From: DAHVFY01 sp040388665
Lineage (GTDB): Bacteria > Chlamydiota > Chlamydiia > Chlamydiales > Rhabdochlamydiaceae
Length of the DNA: 64,000 nucleotides
Assembly: GCA_040388665.1 (NCBI GenBank)
Contig: JAZKBL010000006.1
Span: 12,878 to 76,877 of the forward strand
Direction: 5' to 3'
Notes under the pieces: model-generated
Told to the model about the DNA's origin: nothing
The model's input: only the letters and a program-made list of their open reading frames with translations
Databases searched by the model: none
Part shown: in pieces, positions 34,501 to 43,444 of the stretch
How positions within the stretch are numbered: the first letter of the stretch is position 1
Layout of the letters: each line of letters begins with the position of its first letter
Translations under genes and position numbers: made by a program

Positions 34501-37500
34501 CGCAATATTACTGTTACCTGTAACTATAAGATCAGCATCACCGCTAATAAATGCGCCGCCTCCTATGTCTGCTTGCAAATTAATATCTCCTAAAACATTC
34601 AGATTGAAAACACCTGTTGTATAAATAATACCTGCAGCGCCATCAGTCCCACCTGTAATAAAGAGACTATTTGCCGCATTGATGTTAGTAATACCGGTCC
34701 CTAAATTGCGAATAAATGCAACATTTGAAACTCTGAAATCACCAAGAAGATCATTTACAGTAAGAGTTCCTACTCCTCCTAATAAGTTAATGCTTGCAAA
34801 ATCAAGAATGTCAAAACTTACACCTGTAACGGTTAGATCGCCATCTGTTGTTTGGATGTAAGCGTCATTTAAGAAAGAATTGCCGGCAATTCTCACTCTT
34901 CCAGCCATCGCAATGACATTTGTAGTATCTGCTCCAGAAATATACGCTGAGCCTCCAAGATCTGCTTCAATATCAAGATTTCCAGTAGGAGTCACATCCA
35001 CTGTATCGTTACCGCTGATGAATGCACTACCATCAAACCCAGATTTAATGAGGATATCTGCGCCTGCAACGACAGTCACAGAGCCTGTTCCTTGCTGTTC
35101 AATAAATGAATCATTAATGATATTGATGTTACTACCTGTCGCTGTGACAGTAAGAGCTCCTGCACCAAATGAGGTATAAATGCTGCCATGATCTTGTAAA
35201 GAAATATCCGTTGCAGCTGTCACGTCAAGCGTTCCAAGCCCATTGTGAATCGCTGCTATGTTGCTGCCTGAAAGAGAACCAATAACAGAGATGCTTCCAT
35301 CGATAGATTGCACTGTAAGAGCAAGTCCTGACGTGATTTCTGAAAAACCTGTCTCATCAGCAAGCACAAAAATATTCTTTGTTGTTATGAAACTAAGTGT
35401 CGTCACTGTTCCTGAAACGATTGCATTACCAGCGCCTGCAACAACTGTTGCAGATCCTGTAATGTTAATACTCATTGCGCCTACAGCGTCGCTACGAATG
35501 ATGGAATCGTTGCCAAGCACCATATCGTCATCAAGAGTCATTGTAAATGTGCCCGCGCCCCCTGTTAGAAGGATAGAAGCATGAGGATAAATTGTTGTTA
35601 CCCCATCAACACTAATGCTCATGATACCCACATCACTTTCTACACGAGCACGTACAAGAGGATCAAAACCAAGCACACGGAATGCGCCGGCTACAGAGAT
35701 CGTTGTATCACCGCCTGAAAGAACTGCAGCTTCCATTCCAGATAAAGCTTCTACTTCAAAAGCTCCGCCAGCTGTTAGAGTCAGGTCATTCATCCCTTGA
35801 ACCAACGCTTCTCCTTCTGCTCCTGCACGTACAATGACATTGCCAAGCGTGCTTGCAATTGTAAGTATGCCTGCAGACCCCGGACTAATGATCGTTGCAT
35901 CATTTTCTACAGTAAGATCACCTGTCGTTGCAGTAACGCTCAAATTACCGGTACTTGCAACACCCATTGTAATAAGAGCATGGTTCTGAACGTTGACTTT
36001 ATTTCCTGCGGTAATAATCAGATCGCCAAGAGTTGCATCTGTTGAAATCGTCGCAAAATTCGTTCCATCAAAGCCGTTAAGAAGAACATTCTCTGATACA
36101 GCTGCCATGATAGGTCCGTTAGCTGTGATATAAGCACCACCGCCAACATCGGCTATAAGATTCAAATCTCCTGTAACCGTAAGAGTATAAATTCCAGCTC
36201 CTGGAAAGATCGTAGCGTCTCCATCAGCTCCTGCTATGATAAACAACGAACCCGGTGAAGATGTTGTTGTTCCCCCTACGCTTGTATTCTGAATGAACGA
36301 ATTGTTGTAGACAACAATATCACCTACAGTTGATTGAACACTTAAAGTGCCAACAATCATATCTGTTAAATTGATATTAGAAAAATCGATCAACTCAACC
36401 GAAGAACCGCTCACTGTTAAATCACCCGATAAGTCAAAAATACTAGCTGTGCTCATCCCGGAAAAACCGCTTAATTTGATTTTATCTATTGCAGTGACAT
36501 TGACAGTACCGTTAGCTGAAATAATTGCAGAACCGGTAGCTACAGCCTGAATATCTAAAGATCCTCCAATTGTTACTGTCATATCAGAGTTATTGAGAAT
36601 GGATGAGTTTCCTGCAAGACCACCTTTAACAAGAGCATTACCTCCGGCACTTGCATTTAATATTCCAGTCCCTTGCTGCTGGATATTTGAGCCGTTATCA
36701 ACGATCAAATCACCAGCTGTCGCGGCCACTGTTAAAACACCAATTCCTGCTGTTAATGTAATCGCTGCATCATCATAAAGCGTAATATGCTCGGCAGCTA
36801 TTACTCTAAGAGCGCCAGCGCTTGTCGTAATTGACGCAGGATTACCTCCGAAACTCGATCCTATTAAATGAATGCTTTCAATCGTAGAGGTAACTAGCAG
36901 CGGTCCGACAGCGCTTATAGTTGCTGAGCCTGATCCATCGGCAAGAACAAAAAGACTACCTGCTACAGTATAGCTGGATGCCATGACACTAACAGTGCTT
37001 GCAATAATCACCGCACTTGCACCACTTGCTAAAATAGATGTTCCACCAACACTAATAACATAAGGACCTGCAGCATCTGTTTGAACGCTAGAACCATCAA
37101 GAACAACCAAATCTCCGGTTGTTGTTAGATTAAGGGTTCCCATCCCTCCTGTAAGATGAATGCTTGAAAGATAACTAAGCGTTGCATCTCCTGTACTTGT
37201 CACATTGATATCACCGCCTGTTGCTGTAATTGAAGATCCTGTGGCATCAAAGCCTGTCATCAAAAGAGCTGCTGCATTGACTGTAGCACCACCGCTGCCC
37301 CCTGTGATTGATGCAGCTCCGCTTGCTCCTGACTGAAGAACCATTTCAAAACCAGATGCATCCACTGTCGTAAGTCCTGATCCAGAATGTAAAATTTCAG
37401 AAGCATTTTCAATTCTTATATCACCCATTGAACCTGTGACAGTAAGAGCTCCTGCACCCGCAAGACTGATCGTAGAAAAGTCCTTCATATCTAAAGATCC

Positions 37501-40500
37501 GCCTGTGACTGTCAAATCACCAGCAGTTGAAGAAACTGTTGCGGGAAATGCCATAGAAAATCCCATAATGCTGATTTTTCCACTTGTTCCCGTCGTGATC
37601 GATGTTGTATCTACAGCTGTTATTGAAGCAGAACCTCCTGAAACAGATTCTATGTTCAAGTTACCATTTGGAATGTTCAGAGTAATACCATCACTTGCAA
37701 CTGTAATCGCAGCATTGCCACCAGTTGTACCACCTCTTACAAGAACATTGCCAGCGCCCATCATGCCAACTGTTGCCGTGATTGTTCCTGAACCTGCATT
37801 CGCAAGGCTAGAGCCATTTTCTACACTTAAATCACCGTTTAATGTTGTGATTCCAATAGTCCCTGTACCTGCAAGTGGAATTGTAATGTTAGAATCATCT
37901 CTTATAATAACGTTATTTGTAGCGTTAATTGTAATAGATCCTTCTGTGCTAATAAACGATGTTTGCATGCTTTCAGGAGCGCCAACCATCAAAAGATTTG
38001 CGCCGCAATCAACTGTAATATCTCCAGTTGTTGCCGTCATAGATGTCGAACCATCTTCATGTGCCAGCATACGCACATTGCTTCCAGCTGTTACATTAAG
38101 AGGTCCTGTTGTTACTGAAATTAAAGAATCGCCAGCACCGCCTAATAATGAAATCGTCCCTGCAGCAACATTAATCGTCGTTATGCCAGATCCTAAATTC
38201 ACAATGCTAGATCCATTATCAATCAGAAGATCTGTTGTTATCACCTCAATATCTAAAAGACCAGTGCCTGTCGATTCAATATAAGAAAAAGGATTCATCG
38301 TTAAATCGGCTAAAGCAGCAGTTACTGTCAAATCACCGCTCGAAGTGATTCTTGCTCCATTGAATGGGGATAATGAAGAAGAGTATCCTGACATTTGAAT
38401 TCCATGCGCTGTAATCGTAGAAGCACCGGAACCTCCATCAATATAAGAGCCTCCATCAGAACTTGGACCTCCTTCAATATAGAGGTAGCCAACTGTTGTC
38501 GTACTACTAATACCACCCGTTCCAGCATGCGTTAAATAAGATCCATTAGCTAAACTAAAATCGCCAGCTGTAGCGTCAACAGTCAGAAGTCCAGCTCCTC
38601 CTAAAATTTCAATATGAGAAAAATTATTCATATCCATTCTAGAAGCTGTAACTGTCAAATCACCAGTAGATGCTTCAATGTATGCATTAACACTAAATGC
38701 CAATCCATTCATAGAAAGCGTTCCTGACATCCCTGTTGCAATCGAACTTGTAGCTCCAACACTAATAAATGCTTCACCACTTGATACCGTCATCAAATCG
38801 ATCGAGCCCGTAACAGCTCCCATTGTAAACGTCAAACCCTGCGCACTGACAATGCTTGCATTCCCGTCCGTTCCACCGACAATAAGAAGAGCATTTCCTG
38901 CACTTCCCGTCGCATCCATAGAACTTGCACTTTCAACCGAAGAATCGTTATTGATCGTTAGATTATTTCCTGCTGAAAAAGTTAATGTACCTGTGCCGCC
39001 TGTTAAAGTAATATGAGCTGCATTGGTAAGTTCTAAATTACCGGCATCCGCAGACACTGTTAAATTACCAGCAGATGTAGAAATCAAAGAGTCGTTAGCT
39101 CCCGGCTGACCGATGATATAAATATTTTCAGTTGACGTAACCACTAAGTTACCGGAAGATGTAATGCTTGAACCGCCTGTATCATCTGAAAGAAGGTTAA
39201 GGTTTCCAGTTACTAAAACATTAAGATCCCCAGTTCCCCCCAAAATTATTACAGGTCCTGCACCTGCTGCAAGATACGCTGATCCCATGACCGTAATCGT
39301 CGTAGCGCCGGCTGTTGAATTTTCGATAAGGGCATTATTCAATGCAAATAAGTCGCCTGTGGTCGTAATAGTAAGATCGCTTCCACCGGTTACCGCTATT
39401 TGGCTTAAACCAACACCTCCGCCTTGGATAGTGAGATCGCCTGCAAGCGTAAGAATAGCTGCATTACCAATGGGTGTTGAAGCACTCTGGATACTGGAAC
39501 CATTATTGATTAAGCAATTTCCCGGTGCGTTTACAGTTACATTAAGCACTCCTGTCCCGGCACTTAAATTAATCACAGCATTTGTATCTAAAAGAAGAGT
39601 CTCGCACGTTACATTCAAATCACCTGATGATGTTTCTATCAGTGTTTGATTAAGCGATGTCCCTATAAGAGATGCTTGGAGAGCATTAACCGTTAAGGTA
39701 TCTCCTGCAACAAGTTCTCCTTGAAGATAGAAATTATTTCCTGAATTTACAGTAATTTGACCCGCCATTGAATTATTAATGGAATCAGTAATATTAATGT
39801 CAGAGCCCGCAGCTGATGTGATCGTTAATGGAGCTGTGGTTGCAAGAGCAATACCACCTCCGCCAATATTAATCTCACCTGCAATTGCAGACGTATCTAT
39901 TGTAAAAGCCCCGCTTGAAGTATAAGTAATTGTTCCAAACAAATTAATCCCAGCCACTGCTGTATTATTCGCAGACATGGCAAGAGTTCCTGTTCCCGAC
40001 ATCGTTAAAGCACTTGTTCCCACCATAATAATACTACCATCAGCGGTTGTCCCTGCATTGAAAGCTATACTTCCAATAGAATTATTAAACGTAACACCCG
40101 CGCTCATGACAATATTGCGTACGGCATTCAATGTAAGAGTGTTAGCACCTGCTACCCAAGTAACATCGTCTAAAAATACGATATCACCACCTCCTGCAAA
40201 ACCCGATGTAGTAGAGATCGTGACACTTCCACCACCTAAATTTACAAGAAGATTTGGAATATTAATGTTACCGGCTGCTGCTGTTCCGGTATAATTAGGA
40301 GCAACAAAAGAGATGTTTGCATCTACTGCATTACTAATTGTCAAATCGCTTGGATCAAGAAGAAGCGTACCGGCTGTTCCAAATGGCGCACGTCTATCAG
40401 CAAAGCCAAAATAATCAAGCGTGTTCTTACTTGACACTTCAACAAATCCACCATGACCACCTGTCTGTCCGCCGCATGCTAAAATGTTACCAAAAAAGGT

Positions 40501-41220
40501 TGTATGCCAATCAGACCAAACAATCACCTGACCGCCGTTACCAGAATGTATTGCATCCGCTTTCATTACGACGCTATCATCGATAAATATTTGCTGCGCA
40601 TTAAAAACAGAACTATCTAATCCTTGATAACCGCCGCCAACAAAAATATGTCCGCCACCAAGATCGCCTGAGACATCAACCACTGCACCATCGGTCATTG
40701 TAATTGTCTTACCAAGAATTTGAATTTCCCCTCCGATATGATTAGTACCAACAGCCTCTAACACCCCGGTATTACTTGTAACCCCTTCTTGTGCGACAAG
40801 AAAAATTCTTCCACCAGACTTTTCAGCTGTAACTGCGTTTACAAAGCCTTTATTTTGAATGGCAAGTGCGTAAGGATTGCCATCTGCTTTAAGCTCTGCT
40901 TGAAGCGCTGTAATTACCCCTTCTTGGGAAAGTCCGATACCTTGAGAATCATATGCGTCATTCACAACAGGAATATGAATTGTAATTCTTTGATCAGCTT
41001 TTGGAGTCACGAGCACTTCTCTACCAACACCTAATGCAGCCACACCCGCAGAAGCATTGATCTCACCTTCATTGCTAATCTTATAGCTAATGAGAACCAC
41101 ATCGCCATTCCAAGCAGTGATCATCCCTCTGTTGATAATCCCTTCTTGAGAATTTCCCGCGAACAGTAAATCAAGTCCCCCTAAGAAATCCACATTATTA
41201 ATATCTAGCGTAGAAGCCAA
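28576..41220 (-). CDS. Giant filamentous-hemagglutinin-like TpsA exoprotein 1, main body
   Basis: A 4,214-codon frame without internal stops, continuing in register with the 5' piece at 41296-41658 across an 84-base stop-containing segment. The ORF's nominal first codon is a TTG, not a real start. The N-terminal end completes the TPS secretion domain (ASTLDINN..., then LLFAGNSQEGIINRGMITAW). The bulk consists of Gly/Ser/Thr/Asn/Asp/Leu-rich beta-strand repeats of the type 'GDLTVTA..DITL.D.A.I.LTGGAGTLTV', the parallel beta-helix pattern of FhaB-type adhesins. A super-repeat of 2,355 bases is visible. It ends in a Pro/Cys linker (QPPPPPPCPPCPPSPAPTPV) and a probable frameshift that detaches a final domain. 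It is encoded between two tpsB genes and is likely a surface adhesin or an exported fibre. Confidence 0.85.
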   Translation of the reverse strand: MASTLDINNVDFLGGLDLLFAGNSQEGIINRGMITAWNGDVVLISYKISNEGEINASAGVAALGVGREVLVTPKADQRITIHIPVVNDAYDSQGIGLSQEGVITALQAELKADGNPYALAIQNKGFVNAVTAEKSGGRIFLVAQEGVTSNTGVLEAVGTNHIGGEIQILGKTITMTDGAVVDVSGDLGGGHIFVGGGYQGLDSSVFNAQQIFIDDSVVMKADAIHSGNGGQVIVWSDWHTTFFGNILACGGQTGGHGGFVEVSSKNTLDYFGFADRRAPFGTAGTLLLDPSDLTISNAVDANISFVAPNYTGTAAAGNINIPNLLVNLGGGSVTISTTSGFAGGGDIVFLDDVTWVAGANTLTLNAVRNIVMSAGVTFNNSIGSIAFNAGTTADGSIIMVGTSALTMSGTGTLAMSANNTAVAGINLFGTITYTSSGAFTIDTSAIAGEINIGGGGIALATTAPLTITSAAGSDINITDSINNSMAGQITVNSGNNFYLQGELVAGDTLTVNALQASLIGTSLNQTLIETSSGDLNVTCETLLLDTNAVINLSAGTGVLNVTVNAPGNCLINNGSSIQSASTPIGNAAILTLAGDLTIQGGGVGLSQIAVTGGSDLTITTTGDLFALNNALIENSTAGATTITVMGSAYLAAGAGPVIILGGTGDLNVLVTGNLNLLSDDTGGSSITSSGNLVVTSTENIYIIGQPGANDSLISTSAGNLTVSADAGNLELTNAAHITLTGGTGTLTFSAGNNLTINNDSSVESASSMDATGSAGNALLIVGGTDGNASIVSAQGLTFTMGAVTGSIDLMTVSSGEAFISVGATSSIATGMSGTLSMNGLAFSVNAYIEASTGDLTVTASRMDMNNFSHIEILGGAGLLTVDATAGDFSLANGSYLTHAGTGGISSTTTVGYLYIEGGPSSDGGSYIDGGSGASTITAHGIQMSGYSSSLSPFNGARITSSGDLTVTAALADLTMNPFSYIESTGTGLLDIEVITTDLLIDNGSSIVNLGSGITTINVAAGTISLLGGAGDSLISVTTGPLNVTAGSNVRMLAHEDGSTSMTATTGDITVDCGANLLMVGAPESMQTSFISTEGSITINATNNVIIRDDSNITIPLAGTGTIGITTLNGDLSVENGSSLANAGSGTITATVGMMGAGNVLVRGGTTGGNAAITVASDGITLNIPNGNLNIESVSGGSASITAVDTTSITTGTSGKISIMGFSMAFPATVSSTAGDLTVTGGSLDMKDFSTISLAGAGALTVTGSMGDIRIENASEILHSGSGLTTVDASGFEMVLQSGASGAASITGGSGGATVNAAALLMTGFDATGSSITATGGDINVTSTGDATLSYLSSIHLTGGMGTLNLTTTGDLVVLDGSSVQTDAAGPYVISVGGTSILASGASAVIIASTVSVMASSYTVAGSLFVLADGSGSATISAVGPLLVTSTIESIHLIGSSFGGNPASITTSAGALRVIAAEHITLYDDAAITLTAGIGVLTVAATAGDLIVDNGSNIQQQGTGILNASAGGNALVKGGLAGNSSILNNSDMTVTIGGSLDIQAVATGSAIISANGTVNVTAIDKIKLSGFSGMSTASIFDLSGDLTVSGSSVELIDFSNINLTDMIVGTLSVQSTVGDIVVYNNSFIQNTSVGGTTTSSPGSLFIIAGADGDATIFPGAGIYTLTVTGDLNLIADVGGGAYITANGPIMAAVSENVLLNGFDGTNFATISTDATLGDLIITAGNKVNVQNHALITMGVASTGNLSVTATTGDLTVENDATIISPGSAGILTIASTLGNVIVRAGAEGEALVQGMNDLTLTAGGAFEVEALSGMEAAVLSGGDTTISVAGAFRVLGFDPLVRARVESDVGIMSISVDGVTTIYPHASILLTGGAGTFTMTLDDDMVLGNDSIIRSDAVGAMSINITGSATVVAGAGNAIVSGTVTTLSFITTKNIFVLADETGFSEITSGLALTVQSIDGSISVIGSLSGSNIAAIHNGLGTLDVTAATDISLQDHGSIYTSFGAGALTVTATGSNINIINDSFIEQQGTGSVTVVAGADILIKSGFDGSAFISGNDTVDVTPTGNLDIEADLGGSAYISGADTTNVIAMAGRVRIAGNSFLNDAYIQTTDGDLTVTGVSFDILDFASINLLGGVGTLTVNDLLGDFRVSNVAFIRNLGTGITNINAANSLFITGGTDGAAGIIYTTGVFNLNVLGDINLQADIGGGAFISGDADLIVTGNSNIAIVGEPSGPSSYFTTTTGIINVAALGQIVIRDNAFIDLTGGIGDVTVSTVSADLVIENNAFVRNQGTGNQIITSGANLTVRAGAAGDAFIFGDGTLLLTAVGQLDVEAQLLSSASVLSNGDTLITANTINMLGSTTLVPATIVNATGNMTIFAGLTTLTAHSGITLLGGIGNFLMVISDDLIVANDSAINILSAGMTGTILVSGSATLLAGAGDALIFNNTDTFTMIAANNLSLISDLNGAATIITNGLTGAVTAASILVNGDSSGLNIAEILATSGDLSVTATTNMTVSNNASILISSGAGTLTAIATTGDLNVQNDSFLGHLDTGNVIVTVGANGLIKGGPLGASIISGNADVSYTGTGSLTIEAVATGAASILGSGTMTIIADTLEMLGNTTLVRASIINSPAAMAIGDLIITIARHATVVPYSDVFLTSGLGVYTMTIGEDLVLSNDSFFTNTATGAMTITVGGSAIIAAGVGNAIVEGVVSTTSFTAAKNIFVLSDSTGISEITSGSSLNVTSTGGSINVNGSISGANSASINNVSGPLTVTALTDITLQDFGSIFSTAGVDPIIVTATTGNFNVINNSFVNHLGTGSVTVVAGADALIKAGFQGPSFVAGASTVDVTTGGNLDILADSGGSAFISGQTTSNVTATGRIRIAGDSFVNTAFIQTLTGNLTVTGGSYDIIDFGSISLIGGVGILTVNSASGDFRLSNASFIRNLGTGTTNVNLANSLFTTGGSDGAAGFIYTTGAFNLNVPGLISFQADLGGGAFISGANTLTIIGNDSVSLVGVPGGAAAFFTTSAGAITVSAAGGITVRDNAFIDLSDLLGAGAITLVATDDIVIENASFVINQGTGSNIIVGGANVAIRGGASGDASIVNNGPLTLVTPGLLDMEGQVIGAASMISNGTTTIVVGQMNMRAFTALQPATILNQSGDLTILTGLATLSANANITLSAGVGNYVIVCSDDLFVDDNSSLNNLSAGMMSILVTNSANFIAGAGSATLLNLGGMLSVNVGSFLNLIADPNGFANFTTTGTTAMILAENILLSGDPSAVTSASIVATQGTLAITAVDNITVRDNSAILLTSGAGVLTVTTTNGDLSLQNAATLFHVGTGDISMTIGANCNVIGGFTGPALIQGGANVILVAAGDLNVEAASSNPATLFANNLLLIISDNVKTKGFNAGVRATLASNLGDLIMVANNLNHLRHSTISINSGMTGDLIITLAEDLVAFDDVEINNISTGATTTILAGGNATFSGGALGAASILSNALFFNVSATGDVTFSGTQGGNASLTTDSITALVLSSAGNVYVTGDAAGSATLLTALGGSFTILANNDIHFYQNVDVNIAAGAGTLIATTTVGDINMENLSSFSHLGTGAVNIVSAANAAIFGGNAGLGTVSSNSTLTINAAGNIEMGSRSGGAVNVFSNGDTTYIAGGHFSISGYPGFPALASNASGNLDVIGIDITVANIASVLLTGGVGTYTMTALINDINLLNDAIVRNSSTGTMSLAHNRNLNMIAGAGPVLVETVDPFSGLVVSTSLIQGDLIMVGDAMSSSIIRINGGSFTASIAGRATLDTNALITNTAGAGAIAMALGGDLFIDDATINHLGTGTITITTFGDFILHENSTILGNNDISLTGNNLLMDAPGAALLQNAVISGLGTMTITMGERILLTSNALITNQVGSVGDMNITSTSMSLITGNSGILHQGTGDINHISFDSLNLLGGPGDAFIQTNSGDITLNVTSNLTATSNDSMAFATNSARINSSGDLTITANNVLLGGQTTTAAIPTVTTEFISNGNITITAQVNIALRNGSIVQNASLLSGQVILIADNAFPTVMSGVGPGHIFIDRYSQVINSFEDSHTFWYTSAWGERGLPFNVNNGNGDTNFGKFNGSDWAFFFDPTDVPAATGGGFTNTFSTYFPTGIGNPTFENATTAFFYKVTDVQPPPPPPCPPCPPSPAPTPVPSSVIRADRSCHSS
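31250..35640 (-). repeat. 2,355-bp (785-codon) tandem super-repeat in tpsA1
   Basis: Several independent landmarks recur at an identical offset of 2,355 bases: GTCAC at 32636 and 34991, CACAAAAG at 31963 and 34318, and AAAATATT at 33014 and 35369. At the far end the offset changes to 2,340 (CGTACAAG at 33311 and 35651), a five-codon loss. Similar text surrounds each landmark, so it is a real duplication of about two copies rather than coincidence. Copy boundaries are approximate. Confidence 0.75.
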
Positions 41221-41235
41221 AAATTCAGATGTGTT

Positions 41236-41319
41236 AAATTCCGCTTCTAAAAATGAAAATGCAGTTCAAAGAAATTTCGGGTTCGATTTTTCAATCTAAA
41301 GTTGCTCTATAATATTTTT
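41236..41319 (-). other. 84-base in-frame segment with two stop codons interrupting the tpsA1 TPS domain
   Basis: Comparison with tpsA2 shows that codons for GII (tpsA1, ending 41320) should be followed directly by NTSEFLASTLDI (starting 41235). Between them lie exactly 28 extra codons. They contain TAG at 41298-41296 and TGA at 41268-41266. The length is a multiple of three, so the reading register is kept on both sides. No obvious terminal repeats or target duplication are seen. It could be a short insertion, a recombination scar or an assembly artefact. Confidence 0.7.
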
Positions 41320-41658
41320 AATGATGCCGCTTTCCGTTACAAGAACGCCATTGGGATTGATCAAATAGACCTTTCCGTTTGAGTTCAAGAGACCTTCAAG
41401 CGAACTCGGCAGATGAGAGGTCACCCTATTCAGGACGGCCGAATCACTGCTTGGCAGCATAAAGTTCGTCTTTTCCCCTTGGCCTATTGAAAATGCTTCC
41501 CATTCAATAATAGCGTGATCAGACGCTATAATATCTAAAGCATTTGTTCCAGCACCAAAAGTAGCTTCACCTGATACTACAGTAGGGTTTTGTGGATTTC
41601 CCCAAGCAGCAAAGTGAACACATATCATCCACACACAAATAAGAGGTCGTATACGCAT
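41296..41658 (-). pseudogene. 5' part of tpsA1: signal peptide and N-terminal TPS domain, ends at premature stop
   Basis: From the ATG at 41658 (GAGGA seven bases upstream; the TTG four codons earlier is unlikely) the frame gives a signal peptide (about residues 1-20, MRIRPLICVWMICVHFAAWG), then the filamentous-hemagglutinin TPS domain with NPNGVL at 101-106 and the preceding FSIGQGEKTNFMLPSSDSAV. It stops at TAG 41298-41296 after 120 residues, too early to make the complete domain. The same register resumes at 41235. The gene therefore starts 34 bases after the end of tpsB2 and would otherwise span 28576-41658, about 4,360 codons. As it stands, the product could not engage TpsB in the usual way. 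Confidence 0.8.
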
Positions 41659-41692
41659 AGATATCCTCAAAAAAATAAATTACCTTTTCTTC

Positions 41693-43432
41693 TTAATAAC
41701 TACATAACAATCCAAAGTCAAGCACTGGCGCTAAATCCTTCCCATTTACATGAATGAGAGGGAAACCATAATCAACCCGGGCATAAAACCAGGGTCCGAT
41801 CTTATAGCGCAACCCCGGACCAATGCCGAGGAGATTTTGACTTTTTGGATCTAAATGATTCTGAGAATCAACACCCTGTTGATCATGCGGCCATCCGATG
41901 CCATAATCAATAAAAGCTAAGAATGTAAGGGTATCAGTTCTATATTTCGCGCCAAACAATTTCAATAAGCTAAACGATGGCGCTCTAATTTCTAAATTTG
42001 CATTAAATGCATTGTCATAATTGACGACGCGCTGTTCATAACCACGCACGGTATCATATCCTCCCAAACCAAACTGTTCTGAAGGAACAAGCGTACTACT
42101 GGAAAACTGCGCTCTACCTAGGGCATAAACTCCAAAATTGTATTTGGAAAAGAGAAACTCATCACCAAGGGCTAGTCTTGTATATATATAAGATGTCTTA
42201 GCACCGCGCTCTAAACGATTAAATGCTTTTTTATTTTCATCTCCAAACCAATTACCTGGCGAAAAATAAATATCAATGTCTGCATTAATTTTATGGGGAC
42301 CCGGAGTATAAGCAGCATAATAACTTGCAAGAAACTGGCTAACATGAGCGACATGAGTTTCAACCTCTGAACCATTGAATTCTAAAGAGTTATTTGTCGC
42401 CTTATAGTCATAACCTGCTTGAAAGTTTTGCAAAAAAATTCCATATGTTTTTCCAAAAGGAATCACATAGCGCACGCTTGCTTGAGCACTCCATCCCTTA
42501 CTTTTTATATGTGTGTTGCCAAATCGGCTAATATCAGGATGAACTTGTGAGTACCCTCCAAAAAATGTAAGAATATTGCGCCAAGGTAATGGAATTGTCC
42601 AATTAGCCGTATAACCTTGAAAATCGTGAAAATCAGATGAAGTGGTATATTGAAAAGATAGCGTTTGATCTAAACCAAAAACATCACCCCAGTTAAAACC
42701 TGCATACCAACGATTTCTGCCGGTGTAGTGATTTCCTGTATTATCACCCCCAATATACACACGTAGAGGCGTACGATCATTTGTAATGATTTCGATATCC
42801 GTTGTACTGGAATTAGATCCAGGAGAAAACACAATATTTGTTTGTCTAAAAGGATTTTGGTTAACCCAAGCAACAGTAGAAAGAAGATCATCAGTATTAA
42901 TTAAGTCACCTTCATGCAAGTGAAACTTATTTTGCATTCTAGCGGGGCTAAAATAATTTCCCCCTTTTGCAGTCACTTTGCCGACCTTGCTCTCAACGAT
43001 AACAACGTGAAGAACACCATCTGTAACTTCCTGCTCAGGAACCATAACGGTCATTACAGGATGATCATTTTGTTGGTAATAAGAAACAATTTCTCTTTTA
43101 ATGTCTGATATTTTCTTCTCTGTTAAAGGCTGGTCAATAATGAGAGGGCGAAGACGTTCTATAAGGGCAAGATCTCCACCCGGAATAGATAATTCCTTAA
43201 CGACAACTCCTTCAACATGAGAATAGCTTTCGATATTTGCAAGATCACCTAAAAGAACAAGCCCTTTCATCCGCTCTACAATAACCTCTTCTTTCTCGGA
43301 AGATTCAACAACTATTTTCTCTTGATCAACAACAAGCGCTTCCTTAGAAAGCAGCGCTAAAGAATGAATATCTTCTCCTTGAAGTATCCTTGAGAAAAAG
43401 AGAATGGCCGCTAGACTTACGTAGATGTTCAT
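41693..43432 (-). CDS. TpsB two-partner secretion transporter (copy 2)
   Basis: A 579-residue paralogue of the gene at 26467-28230, with the same plan: signal peptide (MNIYVSLAAILFFSRILQG), POTRA-like region (about 65-160, with VVVKELSIPGGDLALIERLRP), and a beta-barrel. The barrel carries VRGYEQ at about 457-462, near-identical strands such as GGDNTGNHYTGRNRWYAGFN, and a C-terminal strand ending DFGLLCSY. Differences are concentrated in the N-terminal 60 residues and loops. The ATG follows TTGGGTATGAC, the same unusual leader as copy 1. It is 34 bases upstream of tpsA1, so it very likely secretes that exoprotein, and possibly tpsA2 as well. Confidence 0.93.
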   Translation of the reverse strand: MNIYVSLAAILFFSRILQGEDIHSLALLSKEALVVDQEKIVVESSEKEEVIVERMKGLVLLGDLANIESYSHVEGVVVKELSIPGGDLALIERLRPLIIDQPLTEKKISDIKREIVSYYQQNDHPVMTVMVPEQEVTDGVLHVVIVESKVGKVTAKGGNYFSPARMQNKFHLHEGDLINTDDLLSTVAWVNQNPFRQTNIVFSPGSNSSTTDIEIITNDRTPLRVYIGGDNTGNHYTGRNRWYAGFNWGDVFGLDQTLSFQYTTSSDFHDFQGYTANWTIPLPWRNILTFFGGYSQVHPDISRFGNTHIKSKGWSAQASVRYVIPFGKTYGIFLQNFQAGYDYKATNNSLEFNGSEVETHVAHVSQFLASYYAAYTPGPHKINADIDIYFSPGNWFGDENKKAFNRLERGAKTSYIYTRLALGDEFLFSKYNFGVYALGRAQFSSSTLVPSEQFGLGGYDTVRGYEQRVVNYDNAFNANLEIRAPSFSLLKLFGAKYRTDTLTFLAFIDYGIGWPHDQQGVDSQNHLDPKSQNLLGIGPGLRYKIGPWFYARVDYGFPLIHVNGKDLAPVLDFGLLCSY

Positions 43433-43444
43433 GTCATACCCAAT

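Noticed and set aside
28678..41034. Many plus-strand frames of 60-280 codons opposite tpsA1 (for example 37436-38284)
   Set aside because: Regular codon use of the repeat-rich minus-strand gene leaves the opposite frames open. They lack ribosome sites, have Pro/Val/Ser-rich nonsense composition and repeat with the array.
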